A DNA stretch of 64,000 nucleotides from NCBI GenBank assembly GCA_936432065.2, contig OW386285.2:105715869-105779868 (forward strand), in the 5' to 3' direction. Under the pieces are notes generated by a model. That model did no database searches. It was not told the DNA's origin and saw only the letters and a program-made list of their open reading frames with translations. Position 1 is the first letter of the stretch. Every line of letters begins with the position of its first letter. This stretch comes from Rutpela maculata (lineage: Eukaryota; Arthropoda; Insecta; Coleoptera; Cerambycidae). Made by a program: the position numbers and the translations under genes. Shown in pieces: positions 1 through 11,130 of this stretch.

Positions 1-2337
1 GGAGGTAAACATACTAAAAGTCCCCGCCCCTAGCCCCGTCGGAGGAAAGGTCCCTTTTTCGATACTTTGCTTATAACTCGGAAACGATGCGTCATACGTG
101 AAAAATTTTTCTATGCAAAATTAAATTATATTAAATTTCCTACAAGTATGTCTATATTCATTTTCTTTCTATGTGTTAAAGTTTTCGAGATATTCGCCAG
201 TGAAAATCGATAATTAATAAATAAATTAATTATGTATCTGAAATGTTTCTATCAAAATGGTTTACCGTGGTCTACTAATAAATCACAGTCGCAAAACAAT
301 CTTTATTTTACAACACTCGACGTATTTACTAATGTAATATTTTGTCGAAATCTATACATTTCCTTAAATATACAGTGTGACTCACTTAAAATGAAGACAC
401 CCTTATAACTTTTTTATTTTGTTTCCGATTTGAATTAAATTTTACTCAAGTATACGCATTTGAATTTAAGATGTCAGCGCCAAAGCGGAGAACCCGCGAA
501 CTGATTAATGGGACATTCTTTGCTTATGTGGCGAATTGCGTACCTCGTTTCTTTCTGTTTATTGTTATTTTTGGCATTAAAAACAATAATTTTAATAATA
601 CATGGCCTAATGGTTTTCAAAATTTTGTTTTAAGTGACGTGCAAGATGTAAATGGCATTATTCAGCAAAATTCATATTTTTTTAGGTTACTTAGTTTTTC
701 CCTTGAAAAGTACAGTTTCTTCGACATAAACGCTGTCTGGCTAGTTAAATATTAATATACTTAAATATTTTTTAAAATTTATGTACAGTTGTAGTTTAAA
801 TCACTTTTTTTCAGGAAACATGAGTGACATTTAGGTTAAGCAAATTGCAGTGTATGGAATATTTGGGAAGCACTGAAAATGTAAAAAGTGTGTGTATGAA
901 GGGGAATTTATTTTAAATGCAGGACATATTATTTTGTGAGGTACAACCCATTCAACACAAAACTTAATAAATGTGTATGCTCTATGTTTACAAACAAGTG
1001 TCTCAGATTTAAATACCCATGAAATTAGTGGTACATTGAATATAACTGAAAAGATATTTGTTAATTCTTTAACTAAAATAAATGAAACAGTATTTTGTAA
1101 AATATGAAATAGAAATATTCAGGGATAAAACATAATGGTGCAATAGTATATATTACTTTTAAATAATCTGGAATTACATATATATATTTATTTTAAAAAT
1201 TCTACTTACAATGTGTGATTGTCCAGGCCACTATTATTGCCACTCAGGGCCATAGTTATTTGCACCGGCTTTTCCCTCTCAATGCCTGGTTAAAGGTGTC
1301 TACACCAAAAGGCCAAAGAGGGTATGCTTTGAACATTGCCGTGCCAACTCAACTTTCATGAGTTGTTCCTGCAATCTACAAAGGATACCGACTAGGTTGG
1401 CTCCAGCAAATTGTATCATGTGTAGCCCCCTTAAACGCTATCATATTTTTAATAACTTAATATCTGAGTTTATCATTTTACTTACTGTTGATATCATCGT
1501 ACACTAAAGAGACAATGGCCGAATGGCTCAGTAATTACCTTGACTAAAGACCACCAGGTGGCTTACTCCTTATTTTCAGACGCCTATAGAACGAATTAGG
1601 ATCTACTTATGACTAGAAAAACATTTGCTTGCTACAAACGCAAAGTCAACTGATGTAAAGTATTATAAAACCAAGTTTACTCTTCCAGAATGTTGCAGAT
1701 GTTGATTAGCAGCCAGTAAAAGCATGCAGGAACAGAATTTCTTTCTGTCCTAGCTGCTGCATTTGGTGGGTGGAGTAAACATTGGTTTGAACTTTTCCTC
1801 TGCCAGGTTTTATGAATAAAATATGGCAGTAAACATCACTGCGATAAGAAAATGCCTAATATAAGTTTTTATTTTTTTCCGCATATTTCAGTACCACAGG
1901 TGGCTTTGCATTTATAGCATGCGAATGTTTTTCTGATCATAAGAAGATCCTAATTTGTTTCATACTTGAGTAAAATTTGATTCAAATCAGAAACAAAATA
2001 AAAAAATTATAATGGTGTCTTCATTGTATATTTAAGGAAATGTATAGATTTTGACAAAATATTACGTTAGTAAATACGTCGAGTGTTGTAAAACAAGGGT
2101 AAACCGTTTTGATAGAAACATTTCAGATACATAATTAATTTATTTATTAATTATCAATTTTCGCTGGCGAATATCTCAGAAAATATAACACATAGGAAGA
2201 AAATGAATATAGACATTCTTGTAAGAAATTTAATATAATTTAATTTTGCAACGAAGAATCGAAAAAAGGGACCTTTCCACCCCCTCCCCCCTGAAGCAGC
2301 AGGGCTAGAGGTGGGGACTTTTAGTATATTTACCTCC
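1..2337. mobile_element. DNA element with long terminal inverted repeats (with a nested element)
   Basis: The first ~452 bases reappear inverted at about 1960-2337. Both outer ends read GGAGGTAAA(C/T)ATACTAAAAG followed by GTCCCC, and both inner ends reach a TTTACTCAAG motif. The left arm is longer because it carries two extra stretches of about 40 bp (near 72-113 and 268-304). Between the arms lie a nested ~1.14 kb element (449-1590) and about 370 bp of sequence I do not recognise. No transposase is visible, so this is a non-autonomous TIR element. The left edge coincides with the start of the window, so a target duplication cannot be checked there. Confidence 0.75.
449..1590 (+). mobile_element. 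TIR element E2, copy 1 (nested)
   Basis: It matches the element at 3592-4719 along nearly its whole length, including the GATGYCAGCGCCAAAG motif near the left end and the GACCACCAGGTGGC motif near the right end. The right terminus TTCAGACGCCTATA is intact. The left terminus is decayed (TATACGCATTTGAAT against TATAGGCGTCTGAAT in copy 2). It sits between the arms of the long-TIR element, so it inserted there after that element. A 94-codon open frame at 471-755 lies inside it; copy 2 does not keep that frame open, so it is not called as a gene. Confidence 0.7.
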
Positions 2338-3113
2338 CAACACTTCCCTGAAAAGGAAAATTCTGCCCCCCTCCATGTCCTCTATACTCATTCGTTGACT
2401 AGACTACATATAGAAAACATTTGTAATTTTTTGCCAGCTTTCGAAGAATAGAATTTTTCTTCTCATAGCAACATCTGACAGAAAGTGAAGTACTTATAGC
2501 CATTTTTCGAAGACCATTTTTTTTTCCTAAAAACTGAATCTATCGAAAAATAATGCAGATATTGATCTGAAATTTTTGCCAGATATTCCCTCCTATACAC
2601 TTTAGTAAAATTTCAAAAATTTTTCTAAAGTTTTGCTGAAATTAATTTTTTTTTTTAATTCTCCTGATAAAGATATCTTAACGTTCAGGGGCTCATTTTA
2701 TAGGTTTTTTTAATACTTATAATTTTCCTATTTGAACTTTCCTCTCAGATTATTAGCCTTCTATTTAAACATGAACCAATTTTTCAACTACTAGTAACTA
2801 CGACGTCTCCATGTATTAGAAATGCCACACAGAAGTCACATAACTATAAAGTAATCATTAGTGGGAGAAACTACGAGGCAGCGACTGTATATTTTCCAAA
2901 TATAGTTATTTACACATCAAAATCGTAAACTTAGTGGCGATTACGTAATGATTACTAATTCGAGGGTCCCATCTCAGTTACTGTTACTTTGTAACTGGCA
3001 AACTTTTGTATTAAGCCTTTTTTGCCTCTTTTGGCTACATTATCTCCTATTAAAGTTAGGACACACATCCCAAATACTATGTATTTAAAAATATCATGGC
3101 ATTATAATCTTAG
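2338..3113. other. Intronic sequence, nothing recognised
   Basis: AT-rich non-coding sequence upstream of the first visible dynein exon. Its last bases are the 3' splice acceptor (...AATCTTAG) of that exon. No dynein coding sequence was found from 1 to 3113, so the preceding intron is at least 3.1 kb long. Confidence 0.5.
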
Positions 3114-3330
3114 CATTCATGGAACTATACAACGAACAAGTAAGAGGGATGGCCATGGATTTAGTGTTCTTCCATGATGCTATGGTTCATTTAATGATAA
3201 TATCTAGAATAATAAGAACTCCAAGAGGAAACGCTCTACTCGTAGGTGTTGGTGGTTCCGGAAAACAGAGTTTAACTAGGTTAGCTACGTTTATAGCAAA
3301 TTACCAGAGCTTCCAAATACAACTTACAAG
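3114..3330 (+). CDS. Axonemal dynein heavy chain, exon A (AAA4 P-loop)
   Basis: Coding exon of a ciliary/flagellar dynein heavy chain, the motor that hydrolyses ATP and slides axonemal microtubules. It begins after an AATCTTAG acceptor with two bases of a split codon, reads FMELYNEQVRGMAMDLVFFH and runs on to the AAA4 Walker A motif GVGGSGKQS at about 3247-3273. It ends QLTR with the last codon split (AG|GTAAGA). Joining at phase 2 to the exon at 5829 gives LTR-AYNVSN, the expected family sequence. The residues match the outer-arm DNAH5/DNAH8 class best, judged from knowledge of the family. The first methionine visible is internal; the true start lies far upstream of the window. Confidence 0.93.
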
Positions 3331-3591
3331 GTAAGAATATCAGACGTACCTATACCTAGTGCCACTGTGAGAGATAGTTTACCTCCTTTTATTTGTTGGA
3401 TGGTTAAAAGCAATGACACGTATCAATACGCTAACTTTGAGTTTTAAGGATATCAGGCTCATTTAAACTAGGTTAATAAAAATGTCATTTCAAATTTTGA
3501 CATTTCTGCCTTGAGAATACTGTGTACTGTCTTTTCTACTGTCATGTTAGGTTAATTTAGGTAATTAATTAGGCAACAAATATACATACTA

Positions 3592-4719
3592 TAGGCGTCT
3601 GAATTTAAGATGCCAGCGCCAAAGTGGAGAACTCGTGAACTAATTATAGGCCGTTTGTTTATTTATTTGGTGAATACTTATATCGATTTTTTTCTATATA
3701 TTGTTATTTTTGGCGTTAAAAATAATAACATTAATAATATATGACCTAAAGGTTTGCAAGATTTTGTCGTAAGTGATTTGCAAGATGTTATTGGCATTAT
3801 ACAGCAAAATTCATATTTTTTTAGGTTATCTAGTTTTTCCCTTGAAAAGTACAGTTTCTTCGACATAAACGATGTCTGGCTAGTTAAATATTAATAAACT
3901 TAAATATTTCTTTAAATTTATGTATAGTTGTAGTTTAAATCACTTTTTTTTCAGGAAACATGAGTGACATTTAGGTTAAGCATATTGCAATTTGCAATGT
4001 ATGGAACATTTGGGAAGCACTAAAAATGTAAAAATTCTAAGTGTGTGTATAAAGGGGAATGTTTTAAATGCAGGACATATTATTTTGTGTGGTACAACCC
4101 ATATTCAACACAAAACTTAATAAATGTGTATGCTCTATGTTTACAAACAATTAGTGGTACATTGAATATAGGTAACTGAAAAGATATTTATTAATTCTTT
4201 AAGTAAAATAAATGAAACAGTATTTTGTAAAATATGAGATAGAAATATTCAGGGGTAAAACATAATAGTGCATGATGCAATAGTATATATTACTTTTATA
4301 AATATACTGAAATTGCATAATATATTTACTTATTTCAAAAATTTCACTTACAATGTGTGATTGTTCAGACCATTATTATTGCTACTCGGGCTACGGTTAT
4401 TTGCACCAGCTTTTTCCCCCTCAATGCCTCGTTAAAAGTGTCTACATCAAAGAGGGTATGCTTTGAACATTGTCGTGCCAACTCAACTTTCACGAGTTGT
4501 CCCTGCAATCTACAAAGGATACCGACTAGGTGGGCTCCAGCAAATTGTATTTTGTGTAGCCCCTTTAAACGCTATAATATTTTTAATAACTTAGCATCTC
4601 AGTTTATCATTATTTACTTATTGTTGATATCATCATACACTAAAGAGACAATGACAGAAAGGCCTATAATTAGTTTGACTATAGACCACCAGGTGGCGTA
4701 CTCCTTATTCAGACGCCTA
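3592..4719 (+). mobile_element. TIR element E2, copy 2
   Basis: A 1128-bp element with terminal inverted repeats TAGGCGTCTGAAT / ATTCAGACGCCTA, flanked on both sides by TA (3590-3591 and 4720-4721). A TA target duplication fits the Tc1/mariner superfamily, but no transposase is present, so the class is inferred. It lies in the intron between dynein exons A and B. Copy 1 is at 449-1590. The reading frames inside are broken and differ between the copies, so it is non-coding. Confidence 0.8.
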
Positions 4720-5182
4720 TATAATTGGCTAATGGAGAAAATCCAATGCCACCAAAAAAAAAAAAATACAGTGTACATTGTAATTACTTAATATTGATGT
4801 GGCAGATATGAATATGATACATATTAGAAGAGATGACAAACGATGAAGATTTTGTAGGTTAGTGGCATTAATTTCCAGAGCGCCACAAAACTGTAACCTC
4901 TGACCAGAAAACCTTCCTTGTTGGAATGAAAAAAGTTCAAAGATCGCTTCCGTTGATCTAAACCACACAGTATAATATGTAATTGACAAAATTGCTTATG
5001 ATATCACCCCACGTACTAATAAGGTAATAATAATTGGAAATATAAATCTTGTACTATTTCAGAAATCAAGTTTTTTATATTCTATGTAACTGAATTGTCA
5101 ATACCCTCTCATGGCTAGCAACTTGCACTTATACTATGGAGTTTAACACTGGGTTAAAGTAGTTTGGTACAACTCACCCTTA

Positions 5183-5328
5183 GGGCCAGTTGTACGAACT
5201 AAGTTGAGCCAAGCTCAGCTTGAACCAAGATCAAGATCCATGGTTACGATTATTGTAACAATCGTAACCTTGGCTTTTGATCTTGGTTTAAGCTGAACTT
5301 GGCTCATCTTAGTTCGTACAACTGGCCC
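5183..5328. mobile_element. Palindromic Harbinger-type MITE
   Basis: A 146-bp element that folds on itself along almost its full length. The ends are GGGCCAGTTGTACGAACTAAG and the reverse complement. It is flanked by TTA at 5180-5182 and 5329-5331, the 3-bp target duplication typical of PIF/Harbinger and Tourist-like MITEs. It sits in the dynein A-B intron. A weaker inverted pair just outside (GTTTAACA near 5140 and TGTTAAAC near 5447) hints at an older element around it. Confidence 0.85.
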
Positions 5329-5828
5329 TTAGAGAAATGAACTATTAGGTAAGGGAGTTATCCTCTGAGGGCAGGTTTGTCACTGCAGAGTCAAATTTGC
5401 ATGTTAACTAACCGAGGGCTAATTTAAACCTCGGGTCAAAGTGACTGTTAAACACGCATCCATTTATTCACTATATTTTATGGTGTGGATGAGGAAACCC
5501 TTGAATAACCTGAATTTGATAACGCTTCCTAGAGAGTTGCCAGCTCTAGGTTGATTTTGATTGGTTGAAAAATATGTGATTTCTTTTTAGTTTTTCGAAT
5601 TTTTTAATACCATTTATAGGGTATAGTGATTAAAATCCAACCTGCTATTATTTCCAGTAAAAAATGATAATTGCTTATAATAGTCAAATAATATCTTTTA
5701 ATTGGTACACTGACGATATATAATTACATTTTTCTAAATTGTGACACAAACAATTAAAACAGAGTGAGCTATATCTCAGTGATATCTGGAGTAAGTACAT
5801 AGAAAATAATGCATTAAATATATTTCAG

Positions 5829-6147
5829 AGCTTATAATGTATCAAATTTAATGGATGATATGAAATTCCTCTATCGAGCAGCTGGTTTGGTAGGATCTGG
5901 TGTGACATTTATCTTCACAGACAATGAAATTAAAGAGGAAACTTTCTTAGAAAGCTTGAACAATATCCTGAGTTCGGGAGAGATCGCTAATCTCTTTGCA
6001 AAAGATGAGTTAGATGAAATTCAAAGCGAACTAATACCTATTATGAAAAAATTTCAGCCAAAGCGACCACCTACAATCGATAATTTGTATGACTTTTTCA
6101 TTACCAGAGCTAGAACAAATCTACATGTAACACTATGTTTCTCGCCA
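5829..6147 (+). CDS. Axonemal dynein heavy chain, exon B (AAA4 Walker B)
   Basis: It follows a TATTTCAG acceptor. The first base completes an Arg codon from exon A and the frame then reads AYNVSNLMDDMKFLYRAAGL. The AAA4 Walker B-type motif TFIFTDNEI is at about 5905-5931. It ends LCFSP at a CCA|GTTAGT donor in phase 0, and the next exon opens with VGEKFR, completing the conserved CFSPVGEKFR motif. The exon holds 106 complete codons with no disruption. Confidence 0.95.
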
Positions 6148-6202
6148 GTTAGTTTAAGCATAGAATAGTTAGGTTTTTGTATAAAATCATAATTAATTTC
6201 AG

Positions 6203-6429
6203 GTTGGAGAGAAATTTAGAAGTAGAGCTCTAAAATTTCCTGGCCTAATATCGGGATGTACGATGGATTGGTTCTTTAAATGGCCTGAAGATGCTTTGAT
6301 TGAAGTATCTTCACATTTTTTGTATGAATATGCTATAGTATCAACAGCTGAGATTAAACAAGAATTAGTCTTTATTATGGCGGAGATTCAGGACGAAGTA
6401 TCAGAATTTTGTAACCAATATTTTAACAG
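6203..6429 (+). CDS. Axonemal dynein heavy chain, exon C
   Basis: This exon is separated from exon B by an intron of only 55 nt (GTTAGT...TTTCAG). It reads VGEKFRSRALKFPGLISGCT, then the family motif DWFFKWPEDAL. It ends QYFN plus a split Arg codon (AG|GTGAG, phase 2), matching the first base of the exon at 31903. It covers the end of AAA4 leading toward the stalk. The following intron is 25.5 kb, the longest completely contained in the window. Confidence 0.95.
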
Positions 6430-6504
6430 GTGAGATTTAAAATAAATTGAAACTATTCAATAATATTTCGTAGATGATAAGATAATGTGTATTTTCGGTA
6501 ATAG

Positions 6505-6770
6505 GGAATGAAATCAGAAATCAGAAATCTTTATTCATCACAAAATTGATACAATGTACAGCATCAATTATCGGACTAGTCAAACAAAAGCTTAAAACTA
6601 AAAGACAAATCACTAACAGAATATACATTAAATTTAAAATTGAAACTCAAGACATACAAGATAAAAGATATGGTAAAATACATAAGATGTGATTTAATAA
6701 AATACATAAAAACGTGAATAAATAAATTACATACAAAAATATATTATTTTTCTTTAGAAAAATTTTGTTT
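6505..6770 (-). mobile_element. Probable 3' end of a truncated LINE
   Basis: A short (AGAAATC)n run at 6508-6530 followed by CTTTATTCATCACAAAATTG looks like the tailed 3' UTR of a non-LTR retrotransposon in minus orientation, as in other LINEs of this window. No coding sequence is attached. The call rests only on that resemblance. Confidence 0.35.
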
Positions 6771-6974
6771 AAGGACTTTTGATAAGGACTTTTAGTTTCG
6801 TAGCGGCCGCCAGAGGTACCACCGTCGGCTTTATGTATTAGAATATATATGTTGTTTCTTAGGTTTTCTCAGGGTGTTAAATGAAGTGTTGGTGTACTTC
6901 CGGGTGTTTTCCCACGTAGTCAGTTCAGTTCGAGCAACGAGGAGCAGCAGTAGGCAGCTTTCAATGAGAACCTG

Positions 6975-7050
6975 AAGTTGGCAGATGGGATTCTGTCGTT
7001 TAGACAACAGTGGCTCGTTGTCTAAACGACAGAATCCCATCTGCCAACTT
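6975..7050. repeat. Perfect 34-bp hairpin with 8-nt loop
   Basis: Bases 6975-7008 and 7017-7050 are exact reverse complements, with the loop AGTGGCTC between them. Fifteen bases later comes an (AT)n run (7065-7110), then GTTGGCATC-type motifs (7129-7195), including a second small inverted pair around 7170-7206. A related (TA)n plus GTTGGCATCC arrangement occurs inverted at 18775-19016. Absence of mismatches suggests recent origin or active homogenisation. Confidence 0.85.
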
Positions 7051-7061
7051 CCTATCAATAT

Positions 7062-7064
<3 letters not shown>

Positions 7065-7110
<46 letters not shown>
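7065..7110. repeat. (AT)n microsatellite
   Basis: About 46 bp of uninterrupted AT dinucleotides between the perfect hairpin and an AAGGTATTAGTTGGCATC motif. The same motif order, inverted, occurs at 18995-19016. Confidence 0.9.
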
Positions 7111-7117
<7 letters not shown>

Positions 7118-7729
7118 AGGTATTAGTTGGCATCTCACAATGTAAAATTTTAGGTTCAGTTGGCATCCACGAGTCAGATGGCATCCGGTATTCGGATGCC
7201 ATCTGACCTGCTAGAGATATTAACGCAGGGGCATCGTAGATGTCGTATTATGCCATTAAAACTTATTTTAAGTTGGAGGTCAAGTGACCCATTTTAACAC
7301 CCTAGTGAATATTTTAGTTCAGCGGTTTGTTACTAGCTGCCGTGCCTGTCGCTCGAAAAATATTCATTTTGAATACCTGCTGACCACAGAAGCGGTTTAA
7401 ATGGCATCTAGTCAGCTGGCAACACCGTGGAAGTAAGTTATTATATACCACATGTTGATCCAGATGTTTTAGTTTGCTCGAATATATTACTACTAGGAAA
7501 AGTAAACTTAGTGGAGACAATTCGTGTAACTGTTAAAATGAGGACGGAATTTGTACCTCTTGATTGTAAACAACTTTTGATAAGGATGGTTCAGCAAGGC
7601 TATAAGTAAAATAGTGTTCTGCAGTTTAATTAAACTACAGAAGTAAGAGAAAAGTTATTAGCAAAAATATTTTAGATACGTGATAAACTACAAAATTATG
7701 TTAATGTAAAAGAATCTTATTTAGTCTAA

Positions 7730-9926
7730 TTCACAAGTTCAAACACGTGTTAATTCTTGAAACAGCTTATAAAAATATAAGTGAGGGCTCATTGGATTCG
7801 GAATGACGTCTAGAAAAATGTGCAAAAGTTATAAACAAATTAAGATTGAAAAAAATGACGAGTTTCGTTTTTTGCAAATAACTCGAAAACTATTAATAAT
7901 TGAGAAATTAAAAAAAAGAGGTTCTTAAAGAGGAAGAAATTTCCAATAAAAAAGTCTGGACTTCTGGAACTCTATCTCTACTATTAATAACTTTAATTTA
8001 ATGTTGAAAATGGGGCTTCGCACGGCGAACGCTAAACCGTTACGATACTCTGAAACCGATCGTAAGAAGCAAAACAATTTTTTTATATTTTCAAGTATTA
8101 ATATAATTTTTTTTTAAATTGCGTTATTATTTAGACACTTAAAGGAACAATATCCCGTTGGAAAAATTTCTTTTACCGATTTTTCATAAAATGAGCTCGT
8201 TGTTAATTAACAATATTTTTTTTTGAGTTTACGTTTATGTTTCAAGTCGGAAAATTGTTAAACAAAAGCCACTAAAATTATTTCGCTTCGTGAGGACCTT
8301 ATGTCAACTATATTTTATTTGATTATGACATTTCGATGTTTTTAATTGTTACAATCTATTAGTTATTAATTATTTAAGCTAACAAGAAACTAAGAAATTA
8401 AATAGAGGTTGAAAAATTTTTTTTATTAATTTTAAAATTATTATTATTACTGTTTTTATATTCAAAAATACTATAAAATTATATAAACTTTAAATTTTTA
8501 GTGCTATTTGTTTAAACAAATTTTATAAAGAAATAGATAAATTACGTATTTTTGAAAAAAAAATTTTTTTTTAAAACATTTTTTTAATTGTTTATAATTA
8601 TTTTTTCCCGTTTTTCTTTTAAACAAATTATTAAGAAAAAACATATTCTTAAAATTTGTTATTTGCAATTCTCTACAAGGTGGAATTTTTGTTATTAATT
8701 AATTTGTTTATTTAATAAACAATTTCTAATTAACAATCGCCGAATGTGTTTATATTTTTTTAGATAGAAAAAAATAACCAGAACAACCGTATACATAAAT
8801 ATGTCAAAAAACATTTTTAATATTTAAAATTTAAAATTCTATAAGAAATATTAACATTTTTTTTTGTGTTTATGTATACGGTTGTTTTTTTTTTAATTTT
8901 TTTTCTATCTAAAAAAATATAAACACATTCGGAGGTTGTTAATAACAAATTATTTATTAAATAAACAAATAAATTAACAACAAAAAAAATTCCACCTTGT
9001 AGAGAATTGCAAATAATAGGTTTTAAGACTAAAATTTTTACTTAATAACTTGTTTAAATAATGAAGAAAGGAAAAAAAATTATTATAAACAATTAAAAAA
9101 TGTTAAAAAACGTTTTTCAAAAATAAGTAATTTATCTATTTGTTTATAAAATTTGTTTAAACAAATAACACTAAAAATTTAAAGTTTATGTAATCTTATG
9201 TTATTTTTGAATATAAAACCAGTAATAATAATTAAAATTAATAAAAAAATGTCAACCTTTTTTTTTTAATTTTTTAGTTTTTTGTTATCTTAAATAATTA
9301 ATAACTAATAGACTATAACAATTAAAAATATCGCCATGTCATAATCTCGTAGAGTATAGTTGATATAAGGTCTAAAGGAAACGTAATAATTTTAGTGGCT
9401 TTTGCTCAACAATTATCCGACTTGAAATATAAACGTAAGCACTAAAAAAATTGTTAATTAACAATAGGCTCATTTTATGAAAAATCTGGATTTTTTTTTC
9501 TTTAAATGTCTGAATAATACCATAGTTTTTTAAAATTTTTAAATTAATATTTAATACATAAAAAAATACTTTTACTTATTACGGCCGGTTTCGTAACGGC
9601 TTAGCGTTTGCCGCACGAAGCCTTATTTTCAACATTAAATTAAAATTATTAATAATAGAGATAGAATACCGGGAGTTCTGACTTTTCTATTGGAAATTTC
9701 TTCCTCTTCAAGAATATTTTTTTTAAATTTCTTAAATATTAATGGTTTTCGAGTTATTTTCAAAAAACGAAGCTCGTTATTTCTTCAATCTTAATTTGTT
9801 TATAACTTTTGCGGGTTTGAAAGTTTTGCACACTTTTCTAGACGTCATTCCGAATCCAATGTGCCCTCACTCACATTTTTACAAGCTTTATCAAGTATTA
9901 ACACGTCTTTGAACTTGTGAACTAGT
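7730..9926. mobile_element. 2.2 kb foldback element with ~1.07 kb arms
   Basis: The left arm starts TTCACAAGTTCAAACACGTG at about 7731 and is matched in reverse by a right arm ending near 9926. Landmarks pair along the whole length: GGATTCGGAATGACGTCTAG (7796) with its complement near 9841-9860, TTTAATGTTGAAAATG (7999) with 9632, and ACAACCGTATACATAAAT (8783) with 8868-8886. Only about 55 bp separate the arms. No coding capacity was seen. It lies in the 25.5 kb dynein intron and would be transcribed with the gene. Confidence 0.85.
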
Positions 9927-10367
9927 GTATGTTGGAGATTATTTTAATTCGTTTTGTTTAAATTTTTGGATTTCTTATTGGATTCTATTTAAGAAAAGTA
10001 TAGTAGGTGACCCAAGAACAACCTCTTGTAGAGAAATGCATGGTTGAAAGAGTTGTAGAGTTACTAAGACACCGTTAAAGATAAAGCTGTCGAATTGAAA
10101 CTAACAAGATGGAAATAATTATACGATAAAGTTTGATAGCTTAAATTATAATATATTTTTTACTTTACACTTGCCACTGTGCTTCAAAATTAATCAGTTT
10201 GGAGCATCTACACCTCGTGATTTTAAATGTAAGTTCATAGATATCTGTAAAACTATAATTCATCTAAACTAACAAAGTTTTTTCCAAAGTATATATTTAT
10301 ATAAATAAAATTAAAATTTAATTGCAGTTTACTTTTACATGTTGTACATATTGCACGTAAAGTATAT
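9927..10367. other. Intronic sequence, nothing recognised
   Basis: AT-rich sequence between the foldback element and the first E1 copy. I see no gene, clear repeat or terminal motif in it. Confidence 0.4.
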
Positions 10368-11130
10368 TACTTCCATGTCCAGTGGAAGTATAGTAACGAC
10401 AAAAAAATTTTTAAAAATTTTTATTGTCCAAATAGGCTTAAAATGTCATGAAACGTCGAGATTTTAAGTTTGAGCGAAAAAAAAATTTCTGTCTGTCGGT
10501 CTGTCTGTCGGTCTGTCTGTCGGTCTGTCTGTCTGTCTGTCTGTCTGTCGGTCTGTCTGTCTGTCTGTCTGTAACTTTTTTTTGTGCGCACGTTTACTCT
10601 GGAACCGTTTAAGATATTGACTTGAAATTTGGTACATATATGTACTTTAACGAGATCTAGAACTAGATTATATTTTCATCTTGTTCCGTCGAAGGGTTGT
10701 GGGGTAAATTGGGGTAAATTTGGGGTAAATGGGTAAATCAAGCAGGTAAGAGTCCATGAAATTGGTATTTAGTATATACAAGAGAAGCTGAGGTCTCAAA
10801 AAAATTTTTGGCATTAGCCACCCCCATTACCACCCCCACCTCCTCATTAAAGGGGATGAAAAAAAAATGTGATTTAGTGCATGTATAGGAACCAGAAACC
10901 TCAAAATATTTTTTTACTTCATCCACACCCCACTACCACCCCCCTATCACCACCCCCACCCCACTACCGATGTGGGGTATCGTTTTATGGGTTTTAGGGG
11001 TAGAGGATTTCAAATATTATATTATTAAAGTTCCATAAACAATTATTTTCACATACAAAGTTTTTTCGTTGTGAGTGACTTGGATAGAGAATCTGGATGT
11101 GGAAGTAGTGATTCCTTAGGCAGCGGTTTT
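10368..11130 (+). mobile_element. E1 family element, copy a (most complete)
   Basis: An unnamed ~760-bp non-coding element present at least six times in the window. One end is TACTTCCAYRTCCAGTGGAAG; the other is GGATGTGGAAGTAGTGATTC followed by CTTAGGCAGCGGTTTT. The shared inverted core is ACTTCCACATCC. In order it holds a (TCTG)n run (10491-10575), the motif GTGCGCACGTTTACTCTGG, GGGTAAAT repeats (10700-10735) and two C-rich blocks (10818-10850 and 10921-10975). No open frame is shared between copies, so it is non-autonomous. Superfamily unknown. Confidence 0.7.
10491..10575 (+). repeat. (TCTG)n/(TCGG) microsatellite inside E1
   Basis: Tandem TCTG units with interspersed TCGG variants. Shorter versions sit at the same internal position in the E1 copies at 13974 and 57457-59861, so the array belongs to the element and varies in length between copies. 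Confidence 0.85.

Noticed and set aside
471..755. A 94-codon gene starting MSAPKRRTREL
   Set aside because: The second copy of the same element (3592-4719) has stops in this frame, so it is not conserved as coding sequence.
6799..6833. GC-rich patch with a NotI-like site and a KpnI-like site, resembling a cloning-vector polylinker
   Set aside because: Only two sites occur, no other vector sequence is present, and the flanks are ordinary AT-rich intron; chance or an old repeat is more likely.
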